A DNA stretch of 64,000 bases from Anomaloglossus baeobatrachus (lineage: Eukaryota; Chordata; Amphibia; Anura; Aromobatidae), in NCBI RefSeq assembly GCF_048569485.1, contig NC_134355.1, forward strand, positions 661,048,215 to 661,112,214, in the 5' to 3' direction. Both the position numbers and the translations under genes were made by a program. Below, in pieces: positions 47,801 through 53,966 of the stretch. The notes beneath the pieces were generated by a model, which ran no database searches, was not told where the DNA came from, and saw nothing but the letters and a program-made list of their open reading frames with translations. Numbering within the stretch: position 1 is the stretch's first letter; every line of letters starts with the position of its first letter.

Positions 47801-48397
47801 CGCGAACTGGAGAACCACGAACCACGAACCGCGCTCAACTCTAGTTAACAGCCTGCCACAGCTGCAAAACAGTGCTTACAAGTTGACTAGAAAAAAAAAA
47901 AAGCTTGTAAGCATTGCATATTTTACTGTCTAGCAAAGGTGGTCAGTCTCCAAGACAACAAACTGTAAATAAAAACAAAAAAAATAAATAAAAAAATGGT
48001 TGAAAATTAAGCATTTAATTGAAAAATTGCTTGTATTTACAATGGGACAATACTCCTTTATGAACGTGGGAATAACTATTTATGGAATCAATATTGGGGA
48101 ATAAATAAGATAAAATTACAACGTTTACGTGTAATCATGTAAACAATTAAGAACAAATCCATGAATATGACATCACCATGGGATGTGCTAAATTAAAAAC
48201 TCCGTCTCACATTTCTGTACCTCCTTTTGTTTCACCAGGAAAGAGTCAATAAGATTTCTCTGGTCATTGATGTCCAGTTCTTTCTTCTGGTTGGTGAAGG
48301 TCTCTCGAATAAATGCATGCATGTCATCCACATGCTGCATTATGATTTTGTGGACGTTGGAGCACCAGGTCATCACAGTTGGATATGAATTGTATAG
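10788..48397 (-). CDS. Cytochrome P450 family 2 gene (CYP2K-like), exons 5-9
   Basis: The gene encodes the C-terminal 274 residues or so of a microsomal haem-thiolate monooxygenase, the class that oxidises lipids, steroids and foreign chemicals at the ER membrane with P450 reductase. Five exons on the minus strand have lengths 177, 142, 185, 142 and 179 (coding) and phases that join without a break. GT/AG splice sites are present at all of them. Motifs in order are the I-helix AGMETT (exon 6), the K-helix EIQR (exon 7), the PERF-like region (exon 8) and the haem ligand motif FSAGKRSCAG, split across exons 8 and 9. The wording closest to memory is amphibian and fish CYP2K, but the exact subfamily is uncertain. 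Exons 1-4 (about 220 residues, including the membrane anchor) are not in the window and should lie past 64000. Introns are 7.7, 1.0, 5.3 and 22.7 kb, swollen by transposons, and intron 4 exceeds 15.6 kb. Nothing in the visible exons suggests a pseudogene. Confidence 0.92.
11063..11435. mobile_element. hAT-type MITE fragment (weak)
   Basis: The right end reads ...CTACTCATCTCTA, the reverse of the TAGAGATGAG end of the hAT at 37886. The left part has TAGAGATTATC and the interior has weakly repeated GCTC motifs. A poly-G run of about 17 lies near 11211-11227. No 8-bp duplication was found, so the boundaries are loose. Confidence 0.4.
11633..12960 (+). mobile_element. Tc1/mariner fossil, right end lost
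   Basis: The left part (about 11633-12000) has the typical leader of Tc1-like elements in frogs, with several 'AAGTATTTAGTCA'-like motifs. Transposase-derived sequence follows from about 12001. The element stops at 12960, where the hAT copy starting TAGAGTTGAG begins, so its right inverted repeat is missing and the hAT is younger. Confidence 0.85.
12001..12960 (+). pseudogene. Tc1 transposase remnant
   Basis: The start region (12001, [12 protein letters not shown]) is followed by eroded helix-turn-helix sequence. A frame from 12370 carries WSDETK with the first catalytic Asp. A frame change lies at about 12.50-12.53 kb, because the downstream part [21 protein letters not shown] reads in the next frame. 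The second catalytic motif reads FQDENDPKH where the family has FQQDNDPKH, so the expected Asp aligns with Glu. The third, [13 protein letters not shown], is kept. The last codons run into the inserted hAT end. It cannot encode an active enzyme. Confidence 0.85.
12961..17903 (-). mobile_element. Truncated hAT element, transposase on minus strand
   Basis: The left end TAGAGTTGAGTGCGGTTCG matches the right end of the big hAT at 47843 read inward, and similarity continues through the long non-coding end and into the transposase. The copy lies in reverse orientation to that element. A subterminal palindromic stretch (about 13020-13100) and weak tandem repeats (13730-14060) are shared with it. The other end is gone: similarity stops near 17903, where a Harbinger-type MITE fragment starts. 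Confidence 0.8.
15574..17903 (-). pseudogene. hAT transposase remnant
   Basis: Minus-strand fragments match the transposase of the hAT at 37886-47843. They include a segment near 15574-15993 ([20 protein letters not shown]), a segment near 16562-16795 with the CMAHVLNL (CxxH) motif, and duplicate matter at 17394-17621 with the same motif. A stretch of roughly 400 bases (about 16985-17400) interrupts the transposase, and the plus-strand copy at 43150-43540 has the same interruption. Several frame changes and stops make it non-functional. Confidence 0.8.
17908..18310. mobile_element. Harbinger-type MITE, left end missing
   Basis: The core near 17950-18030 matches that of the MITE at 7920-8499 (a GCGGAGGGGCGGAGAT motif and the CCACCTCCTTCC that follows). 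The right end, read inward, is AGGGCACGTTACACGCTACG, followed by TTA. The left inverted repeat is absent, so the copy is truncated or inserted imperfectly into the hAT. Confidence 0.65.
18669..18810 (-). CDS. CYP2 exon 8 (142 bp)
   Basis: Begins after a TTTCAG acceptor with GGGACACATGTG (GTHVMPLL) and ends MAFSA plus one base of Gly before GTGAGT. The 142-bp size is exact for CYP2. It carries the HFLD and FSAG segments that lead into the haem loop. Confidence 0.95.
18811..19845 (-). other. CYP2 intron 7, no other feature seen
   Basis: About 1 kb of AT-rich sequence with no recognised transposon, RNA gene or extra exon. A direct repeat of a ten-base motif (ATGACAACCCCTG) lies near 18966-19000. 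Confidence 0.6.
19846..20030 (-). CDS. CYP2 exon 7 (185 bp)
   Basis: Starts after AAAATAG with two bases that finish a Lys codon begun in exon 6 and ends FLPK before GTAAGTAAG. It contains the K-helix EIQR (Glu and Arg of ExxR) and the [14 protein letters not shown] strand. It is one codon shorter than the usual 188 bp, with no frame effect. Confidence 0.95.
20234..20434. mobile_element. hAT-type MITE, 201 bp, 8-bp target duplication
   Basis: TGGTGACT lies directly on both sides (20226-20233 and 20435-20442). The ends are short imperfect inverted repeats (ATGGATGGGC at the left, TAGTGATGGAC near the right). An 8-bp duplication is the hallmark of hAT elements. It has no coding capacity. Confidence 0.8.
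20443..21315. other. Intron 6 sequence, no feature recognised
   Basis: A C-rich low-complexity patch lies at about 20690-20717. Otherwise no exon, RNA gene or element end was identified. Confidence 0.5.
21316..21663 (+). mobile_element. Small non-autonomous Helitron
   Basis: The left end is TCTAATATATAAAGCTG. The right end is a GC hairpin (CCCAGGCAACGCCCGGG) followed by TACTACAG and CTAG. The element sits between A and T. Together these are the Helitron signature: 5' TC, a 3' hairpin and CTRR, inserted in AT with no duplication. A (TGTA)n run follows the 5' end. No Rep/helicase is encoded. Confidence 0.88.
21707..22257. mobile_element. Harbinger-type MITE, 551 bp, TAA duplication
   Basis: The ends are GGGGCCATTTGCACACTACGA and its near mirror GGGGCCCTTTGCACACTACGA. 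TAA flanks both (21704-21706 and 22258-22260). The GC-rich core matches the element at 7920 in inverse orientation, though the termini differ. Confidence 0.82.
22495..23753. mobile_element. Non-autonomous TTAA element, 1259 bp (piggyBac-like)
   Basis: TTAA flanks both ends (22491-22494 and 23754-23757). The terminal inverted repeats read CCCCTTCACGACCG and CCCCTTAACGACCG. A TTAA site with CCC at the tip is typical of piggyBac elements; Kolobok is the other option. No transposase frame exists. A near-perfect inverted repeat (GGAAGTCACGTGAT...TCACGTGACTTCC) sits at about 23470-23502, and further hairpins lie near 23590-23665. Confidence 0.75.
24025..25164 (+). repeat. Solo LTR, Ty3/Gypsy-like family
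   Basis: Starts TGTGACGCCCCTGGAC and ends near GCAGGGGCGGAACA. It matches the LTR at 32485-33634 along its length. No internal region or second LTR is next to it, so it is a solo LTR or remnant. No clean target duplication was found. Its first 30 bases form a near-palindrome seen in the related LTRs here. Confidence 0.78.
25366..25507 (-). CDS. CYP2 exon 6 (142 bp)
   Basis: Begins after GTTTTAG with GAAAAACCAAATCC (EKPNPELYF) and ends PEIQ plus one base before GTAAGAC. It carries the I-helix oxygen-binding motif AGMETT. Size and phases are exact for CYP2. Confidence 0.95.
25921..26024. mobile_element. Left part of a MITE split by an LTR element
   Basis: Starts with GGTAGGATTCCACTTGCGAGAG and breaks at CATG (26021-26024), the target duplication of the LTR element. 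The right part is at 31182-31245, whose end mirrors the left one (GGATTCCACTTGCGAGAG). The layout resembles the MITE at 9144. Confidence 0.75.
26025..27870 (-). repeat. 3' LTR of the minus-strand LTR element
   Basis: It matches the LTR at 30056-31181 except for a nested 688-bp solo LTR (27087-27774). Read on the minus strand it starts TGTGGCGCCCTGGCC. It has a G-run of about 20 near 26297-26314. Confidence 0.82.
27087..27774 (+). repeat. Solo LTR nested inside another LTR
   Basis: Starts TGTAAGGGGTGGGC and ends CCCCGTTACA, with GCAA on both sides (27083-27086 and 27775-27778). This segment is absent from the sister LTR at 30056-31181, which proves the insertion and marks its limits. An AATAAA lies near 27579. 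It belongs to a different LTR family from its host. Confidence 0.85.
28572..29354 (-). CDS. Cold-shock-domain protein of the LTR element (260 aa)
   Basis: The N-terminal 110 residues are rich in Ala, Pro and Glu. A charged helix-like stretch follows (about 120-148). Residues 158-226 fit a cold-shock domain: GQVRQFD, then RGFGFI at 168-173 (RNP1), EVFVAR at 181-186 (RNP2), and [22 protein letters not shown] to close the barrel. Cold-shock domains bind single-stranded RNA or DNA. The C-terminus is basic, then Pro-rich, and ends acidic. The frame lies between the primer site and the purine tract of the LTR element, where gag-pol would normally be. A plausible role is RNA binding or packaging of the element transcript, which is inference. 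The start may lie further upstream, since related sequence extends past the ATG used here. No match to a named gene is claimed. Confidence 0.6.
   Translation of the reverse strand: MSLSLPWKAPQEVAVRDKEPSGPEVAAPEAVPALAVRPAVEEPAAAGPKAQPVRSANPESPALAEAAPGRNCKAAVQAMSPQDPHEREPVGASVGAVQRGPTRAQGSANAPYRDREPNPLGREIAAREQQRVEVMARVIQEKDALHQATFRVRGPLYEGQVRQFDQRRGFGFIYEPGLEAEVFVARRNVNSHLPKGHPGRDLLPGDLVTYTRHCGQRGWFALDVKRRKSRSEQTWPQPPPFPPSRPDVKLEEVLEEYDLK
29535..29954 (-). CDS. Second internal frame of the LTR element (139 aa)
   Basis: Lies upstream of the cold-shock frame in element orientation, close behind the primer site. The protein is basic at the N-terminus and then has a long helix-like stretch ([22 protein letters not shown] and beyond) that could form a coiled coil. 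No catalytic motif or zinc knuckle is seen. It may be a Gag-like N-terminal segment; this is a guess. Confidence 0.45.
   Translation of the reverse strand: MARKAPARASSPSREGAKAKPRPQQTEVLKSTKGAQECLPDVAEAIKAGTPGLCIQLVPGTRPRMMSRPSGTAEIPEPTPGTAGWVEARTAQMCCRLQAQVRFLMERWVAEMEEVSAAVQRREVETELEERVSDPRPYV
30036..30052 (-). other. Primer-binding site of the minus-strand LTR element
   Basis: TGGCGTCACGAACAGGA starts three bases inside the LTR at 30056. The same motif follows the plus-strand LTR at 33648. It looks partly like the 3' end complement of a serine tRNA, but the match is imperfect. Confidence 0.6.
30056..31181 (-). repeat. 5' LTR of the minus-strand LTR element
   Basis: 1126 bp, closely matching the copy at 26025-27870 outside the nested solo LTR. 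The outer end on the minus strand is TGTGGCGCCCTGACC and the inner end is GCCCGCGACA. Confidence 0.82.
31182..31245. mobile_element. Right part of the split MITE
   Basis: Resumes after the LTR element with CATGCAGCTGACCC and ends CTCTCGCAAGTGGAATCC, the mirror of the left end at 25926. It is the second half of the element begun at 25921. Confidence 0.75.
31740..32484 (-). repeat. Decayed LTR fragment
   Basis: Contains TTCGTGATGCCATCTGTGGTG, TCTTTAATCAC and CACCCACTACGG motifs like those at the inner end of the LTRs near 26180 and 30210, so it is probably a minus-strand LTR of a related family. The limits are approximate, and the right one is set by the next LTR start. Confidence 0.5.
32485..34870 (+). 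mobile_element. Ty3/Gypsy-like LTR element remnant with gag piece
   Basis: The LTR at 32485-33634 starts TGTGACGCCCCTGGAC and ends GCAGGTGCGGTACA, like the solo LTR at 24025. A primer-type site TGGCGTCACGAACAGG follows at 33648. About 1.2 kb of internal sequence holds a gag-like frame. A short piece matching the LTR end (about 34829-34868) marks the far side. There is no pol, so the element is broken or a deletion derivative. Confidence 0.68.
33989..34521 (+). pseudogene. Gag-like remnant with a CCHC zinc knuckle
   Basis: The region behind the primer site has acidic and Pro-rich coding-like sequence (about 34140-34440). Near 34455-34505 it encodes a CX2CX4HX4C zinc knuckle (C-H-R-C, then GHFARVC), the nucleocapsid motif of retroelement Gag proteins. 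It is a fossil of the LTR element at 32485. No protease or polymerase follows. Confidence 0.55.
36785..37006. repeat. Two-copy tandem repeat with hairpin
   Basis: CCCGGCT...GGCGAAGCTCACGTCATTTTTT occurs twice, about 172 bases apart. The first copy is followed by a near-perfect inverted repeat around ATTTCATGAAATTCATGAAAT. Confidence 0.65.
37021..37220. repeat. Tandem repeat, about 62 bp, three copies plus
   Basis: GCATACA starts recur at 37021, 37083, 37146 and 37205. Each is followed by CTGGA-type sequence and then GATGCTGAGCCTTGTAG. It lies inside the 2.1-kb TIR element. Confidence 0.8.
37477..37518. repeat. (TTCCC)n microsatellite
   Basis: About four TTCCC units grade into CTCCC units. 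It lies in unassigned intron sequence between two elements. Confidence 0.9.
37945..37988. repeat. Perfect 44-bp palindrome near the hAT left end
   Basis: GTTCGAGTTCGG...CCGAACTCGAAC reads the same on both strands over 44 bases. It lies 60 bases inside the element. The right end has a similar but imperfect palindromic stretch near 47710-47780. Confidence 0.9.
38190..38372 (+). pseudogene. hAT dimerisation-domain (hATC) fragment
   Basis: Encodes [16 protein letters not shown] and [17 protein letters not shown], the conserved C-terminal dimerisation motif, matching the copy at 41984-42170. Only this part of the transposase is present before the tandem repeat begins. Confidence 0.8.
38373..39006. 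repeat. 220-bp tandem repeat, nearly three identical copies
   Basis: ATGGCTCTCAGAGGAC recurs at 38373, 38593 and 38813, an exact 220-base step. Copies look identical over the compared stretches, and the last breaks off at about 39006. The unit resembles the tail after the transposase at 42290-42410, so it grew from transposase 3' sequence. Confidence 0.92.
39037..42233 (+). pseudogene. hAT transposase with BED finger, nearly full length
   Basis: The first frame (39037-40074, 345 aa) has an acidic N-terminus and a BED zinc finger, Cys158 and Cys161 with His182 and His187. The frame at 40207-40875 has DTWTSKH (first catalytic Asp region), CDNAANLG and CMAHVLNL, the CxxH motif of hAT enzymes. 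The last frame (41436-42233, 265 aa) has [15 protein letters not shown] and the hATC domain ([18 protein letters not shown]). A shift near 40.05 kb and stops near 40.87 and 41.02 kb separate the pieces, so no active protein is expected. It lacks the 400-base interruption seen in the third copy. The closest type is ZBED-like Ac/hAT transposases. Confidence 0.85.
42435..44850 (+). pseudogene. Second hAT transposase region, interrupted
   Basis: The first part (42435-43121) repeats sequence from the middle of the preceding transposase (PQMWSNKRP, then DTWTSKH). Foreign sequence of roughly 400 bases follows (about 43150-43540). The transposase then resumes with the CDNAANLG-type region in eroded form (about 43620-43870). 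The last part (near 44590-44850) has [20 protein letters not shown] and ends before the hATC domain. The N-terminal BED finger is absent. Frames are shifted several times. The same plan, on the opposite strand, is seen at 15574-17903. Confidence 0.8.
44851..47843. other. Non-coding right end of the hAT element
   Basis: About 3 kb without coding sequence, matching 12961-15570 in inverted orientation. It holds a tandem repeat (46490-47045), a poly-A/ATGGCGATCGCCAT segment near 47545-47575 and a palindromic region next to the right inverted repeat. Confidence 0.75.
46490..47045. repeat. Subterminal tandem repeat of about 137 bp, four copies
   Basis: CAATAGCCACGT recurs at 46553, 46689, 46827 and 46965. 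Each is followed by AGGAT and ACTAGGTACA. The first two copies match each other best, as do the last two, which suggests two rounds of duplication. Diverged versions lie at 13730-14060 in the inverted copy. Confidence 0.88.
48221..48397 (-). CDS. CYP2 exon 5 (177 bp)
   Basis: Begins after a long T-run and CTTCAG with CTATACAATTCA ([11 protein letters not shown]) and ends SFLVKQKE before GTACAG. Both phases are 0 and the 59 codons match the standard CYP2 exon 5. It is the most upstream exon in the window. Confidence 0.94.
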
Positions 48398-49258
48398 CTG
48401 AAGAAAAAAAAAAAAAAAACTATAAAAATAATAATAGGTAAGTCAATGAAGAATAGGTACAAACACATGGTGCATTTACTATTTGGTGTTCCTTTACTTC
48501 TTAAATACAAATGTATGCAACTCTATAAACATAAACTTGCTTCATTGACTTTGAATGTACAATACTACCACTGCTGCTGCAGAGCCTGTGCTTCTTGACC
48601 CGCGGTGTCCGATCTAATAGCACACTACTGCTGGCTGTGCGGGCTCTCAACATTTCCCCTCTCTTTTCTGTGTTAGGGTTCTCTATCACTTGTATATAGA
48701 AAATAAATAAATCGGTCACATTCTCATCCAGAAATGTCAGGCAAGTGAAATCAGTTTGGTATTCTGTATGTCATGCGAGTGCTGTGCGAGTGAGCGATTA
48801 TTTTCTTGCCTATCATCCTAGTGCCATCTATGACGAGACCGCACATCGCAACCCCACCCGGATATCTCTAATATGTCAGAGCCACACAATACGGACTCGT
48901 CACTTCCACCAACACGTGACATTAAACACCACAAGGGGCATGTAAGGTCAGCTTGGCACAGTGCTACACTGACACCCCCCTGTCCACACGGGAACAGGGA
49001 GGGAGACAGTGGGCCACAACTTTCATTGGGGCACTCAGCTCTCACAACCAGGGGCGAAGTGATCATTGTCACCATCGTGACCAGGTCTAGGGGTTCATGG
49101 GACCTGAGGACCTCAGCCGCTGGTGCACAAATATAATTAAAAGCAATGATGAGAGTGAGCGTCGCACTGCCTCTCTCATCATTCTCTCGCTGTGTGTCCT
49201 CTGATGAATCAGCACAGAAGAGCGTGATGATGTCACTACTGCGCGCTGTGCTGAGATG
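48398..49258. other. Intron 4 sequence next to exon 5, no feature recognised
   Basis: The A-run at about 48401-48418 is the polypyrimidine tract of exon 5 on the gene strand. No exon 4 is seen here, and no element ends were identified. Confidence 0.55.
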
Positions 49259-49464
49259 TGTGATGCCCTGGACTAGTCAGGTCGTCCCAGGTAGTCACAC
49301 ACAACACCACACCCCATCCCGATTAGGTGACAGTCAAACTAAAATCCTTGTCACCACCCTCCAGGTTTGATGTCCACACCAGGGGGGGCGGAGCCAGGCG
49401 GTTGGCTCTGCCCACTGAGGAGTTCACAGGCCTGGAGGCGGGAAAACACAGACACAAGTTCAAG
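49259..49464 (+). repeat. LTR fragment that runs into the minisatellite
   Basis: Starts TGTGATGCCCTGGAC. It matches the minus-strand reading of the LTRs at 26025 and 30056 (TCCACACCAGG, GGAGCCA, GCGGTTGGC, GGAGTTCACAGGCCTGGAGG). The match stops at GCGGGAAAA near 49445, and the repeat array begins about 20 bases later. Confidence 0.78.
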
Positions 49465-49985
49465 TTGTGTGTGTGTAGCAGAGCTGTGTGTGTGAAGCAG
49501 AGTTGTGTGTGTGTGTGTGTGTGTGAAGCAGAGCTGTGTGTGTGAAGCAGAGCTGTGTATGTAGCAGAGCTGTGTGTGTGAAGCAGAGTTGTGTGTGAAG
49601 CAGGGCTGTGTGTGTGTGTGTGAAGCAGAGCTGTGTGTGTGAAGCAGAGCTGGTGTGTGTGAAGCAGAGCTGGTGTGTGTGAAGCAGAGCTGGTGTGTGT
49701 GTGAAGAAGGGCTGTGTGTGTTTGTGTGTGTGTGTGAAGCAGAGGTGTGTGTGTGTGTGAAGAAGGGCTGTGTGTGTTTGTGTGTGTGTGTGAAGCAGAG
49801 CTGTGTGTGTGTGTGTGTGTGTGAGAAGCAGAGCTGTGTGTGTGAAGCAGGGCTGTGTGTGTGAAGCAGAGCTGTGTGTGTGAAGCAGGGCTGTGTGTGT
49901 GAAGCAGGGCTGTGTGTGTGAAGCAGGGCTGTGTGTGTGAAGCAGGGCTGTGTGTGTGAAGCAGGGCTGTGTGTGGGAAGCAGGG

Positions 49986-50020
<35 letters not shown>

Positions 50021-50246
50021 GCAGAGCTGTGTGTGTGTGTGTGTGTGTGTGAAGCAGAGCTGTGTGTGTGTGTGTGAAGCAGAGCTGTGTGTGTGTATGT
50101 GAGAAGCAGAGCTGTGTGTGTGAAGCAGGGCTGTGTGTGTGAAGCAGGGCTGTGTGTGTGAAGCAGGGCTGTGTGTGTGAAGCAGGGCTGTGTGTGTGAA
50201 GCAGAGCTGTGTGTGTGTGAAGCAGAGTTGTGTGTGTGAAGCAGGG

Positions 50247-50281
<35 letters not shown>

Positions 50282-50866
50282 AAGCAGAGCTGTGTGTGTG
50301 AGAATCAGAGCTGTATGTGTGAGAAGCAGAGCTGTATGTGTGAGAAGCAGAGCTGTGTGTGTAGCAGAGCTGTGTGTGTGTGTGTGTGTGTGTGAAGCAG
50401 AGCTGTGTGTGAAGCAGAGCTGTGTGTGAGTGTGTGAAGCAGAGTTGTGTGTGAGTGTGTGAAGCAGGGCTGTGTGTGAGTGTGTGAAGCAGGGCTGTGT
50501 GTGTGTGTGAAGCAGAGCTGTGTGTGTGTGTGTGAAGCAGAGCTGTGTGTGTGAAGCAGGGCTGTGTGTGTGAAGCAGGGCTGTGTGTGTGAAGCAGGGC
50601 TGTGTGTGTGAAGCAGGGCTGTGTGTGTGAAGCAGGGCTGTGTGTGTGGGAAGCAGGGCTGTGTGTGTGGGAAGCAGGGCTGTGTGTGTGGGAAGCAGGG
50701 CTGTGTGTGTGGGAAGCAGGGCTGTGTGTGTGGGAAGCAGGGCTGTGTGTGTGGGAAGCAGGGCTGTGTGTGTGGGAAGCAGGGCTGTGTGTGTGGGAAG
50801 CAGGGCTGTGTGTGTGGGAAGCAGGGCTGTGTGTGGGAAGCAGGGCTGTGTGTGTGGGAAGCAGGG

Positions 50867-50899
<33 letters not shown>

Positions 50900-51487
50900 G
50901 CAGGGCTGTGTGTGTATGTGAGAGAAGCACAGCTGTGTGTGTGTGAGAAGCAGAGCTGTGTGTGAGAAGCAGAGCTGTGTGTGAGAAGCAAAGCTGTGTG
51001 TGAGAAGCAAAGCTGTGTGTGAGAAGCAAAGCTGTGTGTGAGAAGCAAAGCTGTGTGAGAAGCAGAGCTGTGTGTGAAGCAGAGCTGGTGTGTGTGTGTG
51101 AAGCAGAGCTGGTGTGTGTGTGTGAAGCAGAGCTGGTGTGTGTGTGTGTGTGTGTGTGTGTGAAGAAGGGTTGTGTGTGTGTGTGTGTGAAGCAGAGCTG
51201 TGTGTGTGTGTGTGTGTAGCAGAGCTGTGTGTGTGTGTGTGTGAGAATCAGAGCTGTAAGTGTGAGAAGCAGAGCGGTGTGTGTAGCAGAGCTGTGTGTG
51301 TGTGTGTGTGAAGCAGAGCTGTGTGTGTGTGTGTGTGAAGCAGAGCTGTGTGTGTGTGTGTGTGAAGCAGGGCTGTGTGTGTGTATAGCAGAGCTGTGTG
51401 TGTGAAGCAGAGTTGTGTGTGTGTGAAGCAAGGCTGTGTGTGTGTGTGTGTGTGTGTGTGAAGCAGAGCTGTGTGTGTGAAGCAGAG

Positions 51488-51522
<35 letters not shown>

Positions 51523-51549
51523 GCAGAGCTGTGTGTGTGTGAAGCAGAG

Positions 51550-51582
<33 letters not shown>

Positions 51583-52878
51583 GCAGAGCTGTGTGTGTGT
51601 GAAGCAGAGCTGTGTATGTAGCAGAGCTGTGTGTGTGAAGCAGAGTTGTGTGTGAAGCAGGGCTGTGTGTGTGTGTGTGTGTGTGAAGCAGAGCTGTGTG
51701 TGTGTGAAGCAGAGCTGGTGTGTGTGAAGCAGAGGTGTGTGTGTGTAGAAGGGCTGTGTGTGTGTGTGTGAGAAGCAGAGCTGTGTGTGTGTGAGAAGCA
51801 GAGTTGTGTGTGTGTGAAGCAGAGGTGTGTGTGTGAAGCAGGGCTGTGTGTGAAGCAGGGCTGTGTGTGAGAAGCAGAGTTGTGTGTGTGAAGCAGAGCT
51901 GGTGTGTGTGTGTGTGAAGCAGAGCTGGTGTGTGTGTGTGTGTGTGTGTGAAGAAGGGCTGTGTGTGTGTGTGTGAAGCAGAGCTGTGTGTGTGTGTGTG
52001 TGTGTGTGTAGCAGAGCTGTGTGTGTGTGAGAAGCAGAGCTGTATGTGTGAGAAGCAGAGCTGTGTGTGTAGCAGAGCTGTGTGTGTGTGAAGCAGAGCT
52101 GTGTGTGAAGCAGAGCTGTGTGTGAGTGTGTGAATCAGGGCTGTGTGTGAGTGTGTGAAGCAGGGCTGTGTGTGAGTGTGTGAAGCAGAGCTGTGTGTGT
52201 GAAGCAGAGCTGTGTGTGTGAAGCAGGGCTGTGTGTGTGAAGCAGGGCTGTGTGTGTGAAGCAGGGCTGTGTGTGTGAAGCAGGGCTGTGTGTGTGAAGC
52301 AGGGCTGTGTGTGTGAAGCAGGGCTGTGTGTGTGAAGCAGGGCTGTGTGTGTGAAGCAGGGCTGTGTGTGTGAAGCAGGGCTGTGTGTGGGAAGCAGGGC
52401 TGTGTGTGTGTGAAGCAGGGCTGTGTGTGAAGCAGGGCTGTGTGTGTGTGTGTGTATGTGAGAGAAGCACAGCTGTGTGTGTGTGAGAAGCAGAGCTGTG
52501 TGTGAGAAGCAAAGCTGTGTGAGAAGCAGAGCTGTGTGTGTGAAGCAGAGCTGGTGTGTGTGTGTGTGAAGCAGAGCTGGTGTGTGTGTGTGTGTGTGAA
52601 GCAGAGCTGTGTGTGAGAAGCAGAGCTGTGTGTGTGAAGCAGAGCTGGTGTGTGTGTGTGTGAAGCAGAGCTGTGTGTGTGTGTGAAGCAGAGCTGTGTG
52701 CGTGTGTGAAGCAGAGCTGTGTGCGTGTGAATCAGAGCTGTGTGTGTGAAGCAGAGCTGTGTGTGTGTGTGAAGCAGAGCTGTGTGTGTGTGAAGCAGAG
52801 CTGGTGTGTGTGAAGCAGAGGTGTGTGTGTGTGTGTGTGTGTAGAAGGGCTGTGTGTTTGTGTGTGTGTGAAGCAGAG

Positions 52879-52911
<33 letters not shown>

Positions 52912-53382
52912 AAGCAGAGCTGTGTGTGTGTGAGAAGTAGAGTTGTGTGTGTGTGAAGCAGAGGTGTGTGTGTGAAGCAGAGCTGTGTGTGTGTGTGTGT
53001 GAAGCAGAGCTGTGTGTGTGTGTGTGTGTGTGTGTGAAGCAGAGCTGTGTGTATTTGAGAAGCAGAGCTGTGTGTGAGAAGCAGAGTTGTGTGTGTGAAG
53101 CAGGGCTGTGTGTGAAGCAGGGCTGTGTGTGTGAAGCAGGGCTGTGTGTGTGTGAAGCAGGGCTGTGTGTGTGTGAAGCAGAGTTGTGTGTGTGAAGCAG
53201 GGCTGTGTGTGTGTGAGAGAAGCACAGCTGTGTGTGTGAGAAGCAGAGCTGTGTGAGAAGCAGAGCTGTGTGTGTGAAGCAGAGTTGTGTGTGTGAAGCA
53301 GAGCTGGTGTGTGTGTGTGTGAAGCAGAGCTGGTGTGTGTGTGTGTGAAGAAGAGCTGTGTGTGTGTGTGTGTGAAGCAGAG

Positions 53383-53415
<33 letters not shown>

Positions 53416-53655
53416 GCAGAGCTGTGTGTGTGTGAAGCAGAGCTGTGTGTGTGTGTGTAGCAGAGCTGTGTGTGTGTGAGAATCAGAGCTGTATGTGTGA
53501 GAAGCAGAGCTGTATGTGTGAGAAGCAGAGCTGTGTGTGTGTGTGTGTGTGTGAAGCAGAGCTGTGTGTGAAGCAGAGCTGTGTGTGAGTGTGTGAAGCA
53601 GAGTTGTGTGTGAGTGTGTGAAGCAAGGCTGTGTGTGTGTGTGTGAAGCAAGGCT

Positions 53656-53687
<32 letters not shown>

Positions 53688-53929
53688 AGCAGAGCTGTGT
53701 GTGAGAAGCAGAGCTGTGTGTGAGAAGCAGAGCTGTGTATGTAGCAGAGCTGTGTGTGTGAAGCAGAGCTGTGTGTGTGAAGAAGAGCGTGTGTGTGTGT
53801 GTGTGTGTGTGAAGAAGGGCTGTGTGTGAGAAGCAGAGCTGTGTGTGTAGCAGAGTTGTGTGTGAAGCAGCTGTGTATGTAGCAGAGCTGTGTGTGTGAA
53901 GCAGAGTTGTGTGTGTGTGTGAAGCAGAG

Positions 53930-53966
<37 letters not shown>

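Larger units (their letters stand above)
37886..47843 (+). mobile_element. 9958-bp hAT element with three transposase segments
   Basis: GTTAACAG lies exactly on both sides (37878-37885 and 47844-47851), an 8-bp duplication as hAT elements make. The tips are TAGAGATGAGCG and, read inward from the right, TAGAGTTGAGCG. The interior holds a C-terminal transposase piece, a triple 220-bp repeat, a near-complete transposase region and a third transposase region with a long non-coding right end. The transposases carry a BED finger and hATC domain and are broken. The duplication dates the whole block as one insertion, or as one whose interior grew after insertion. Confidence 0.85.
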
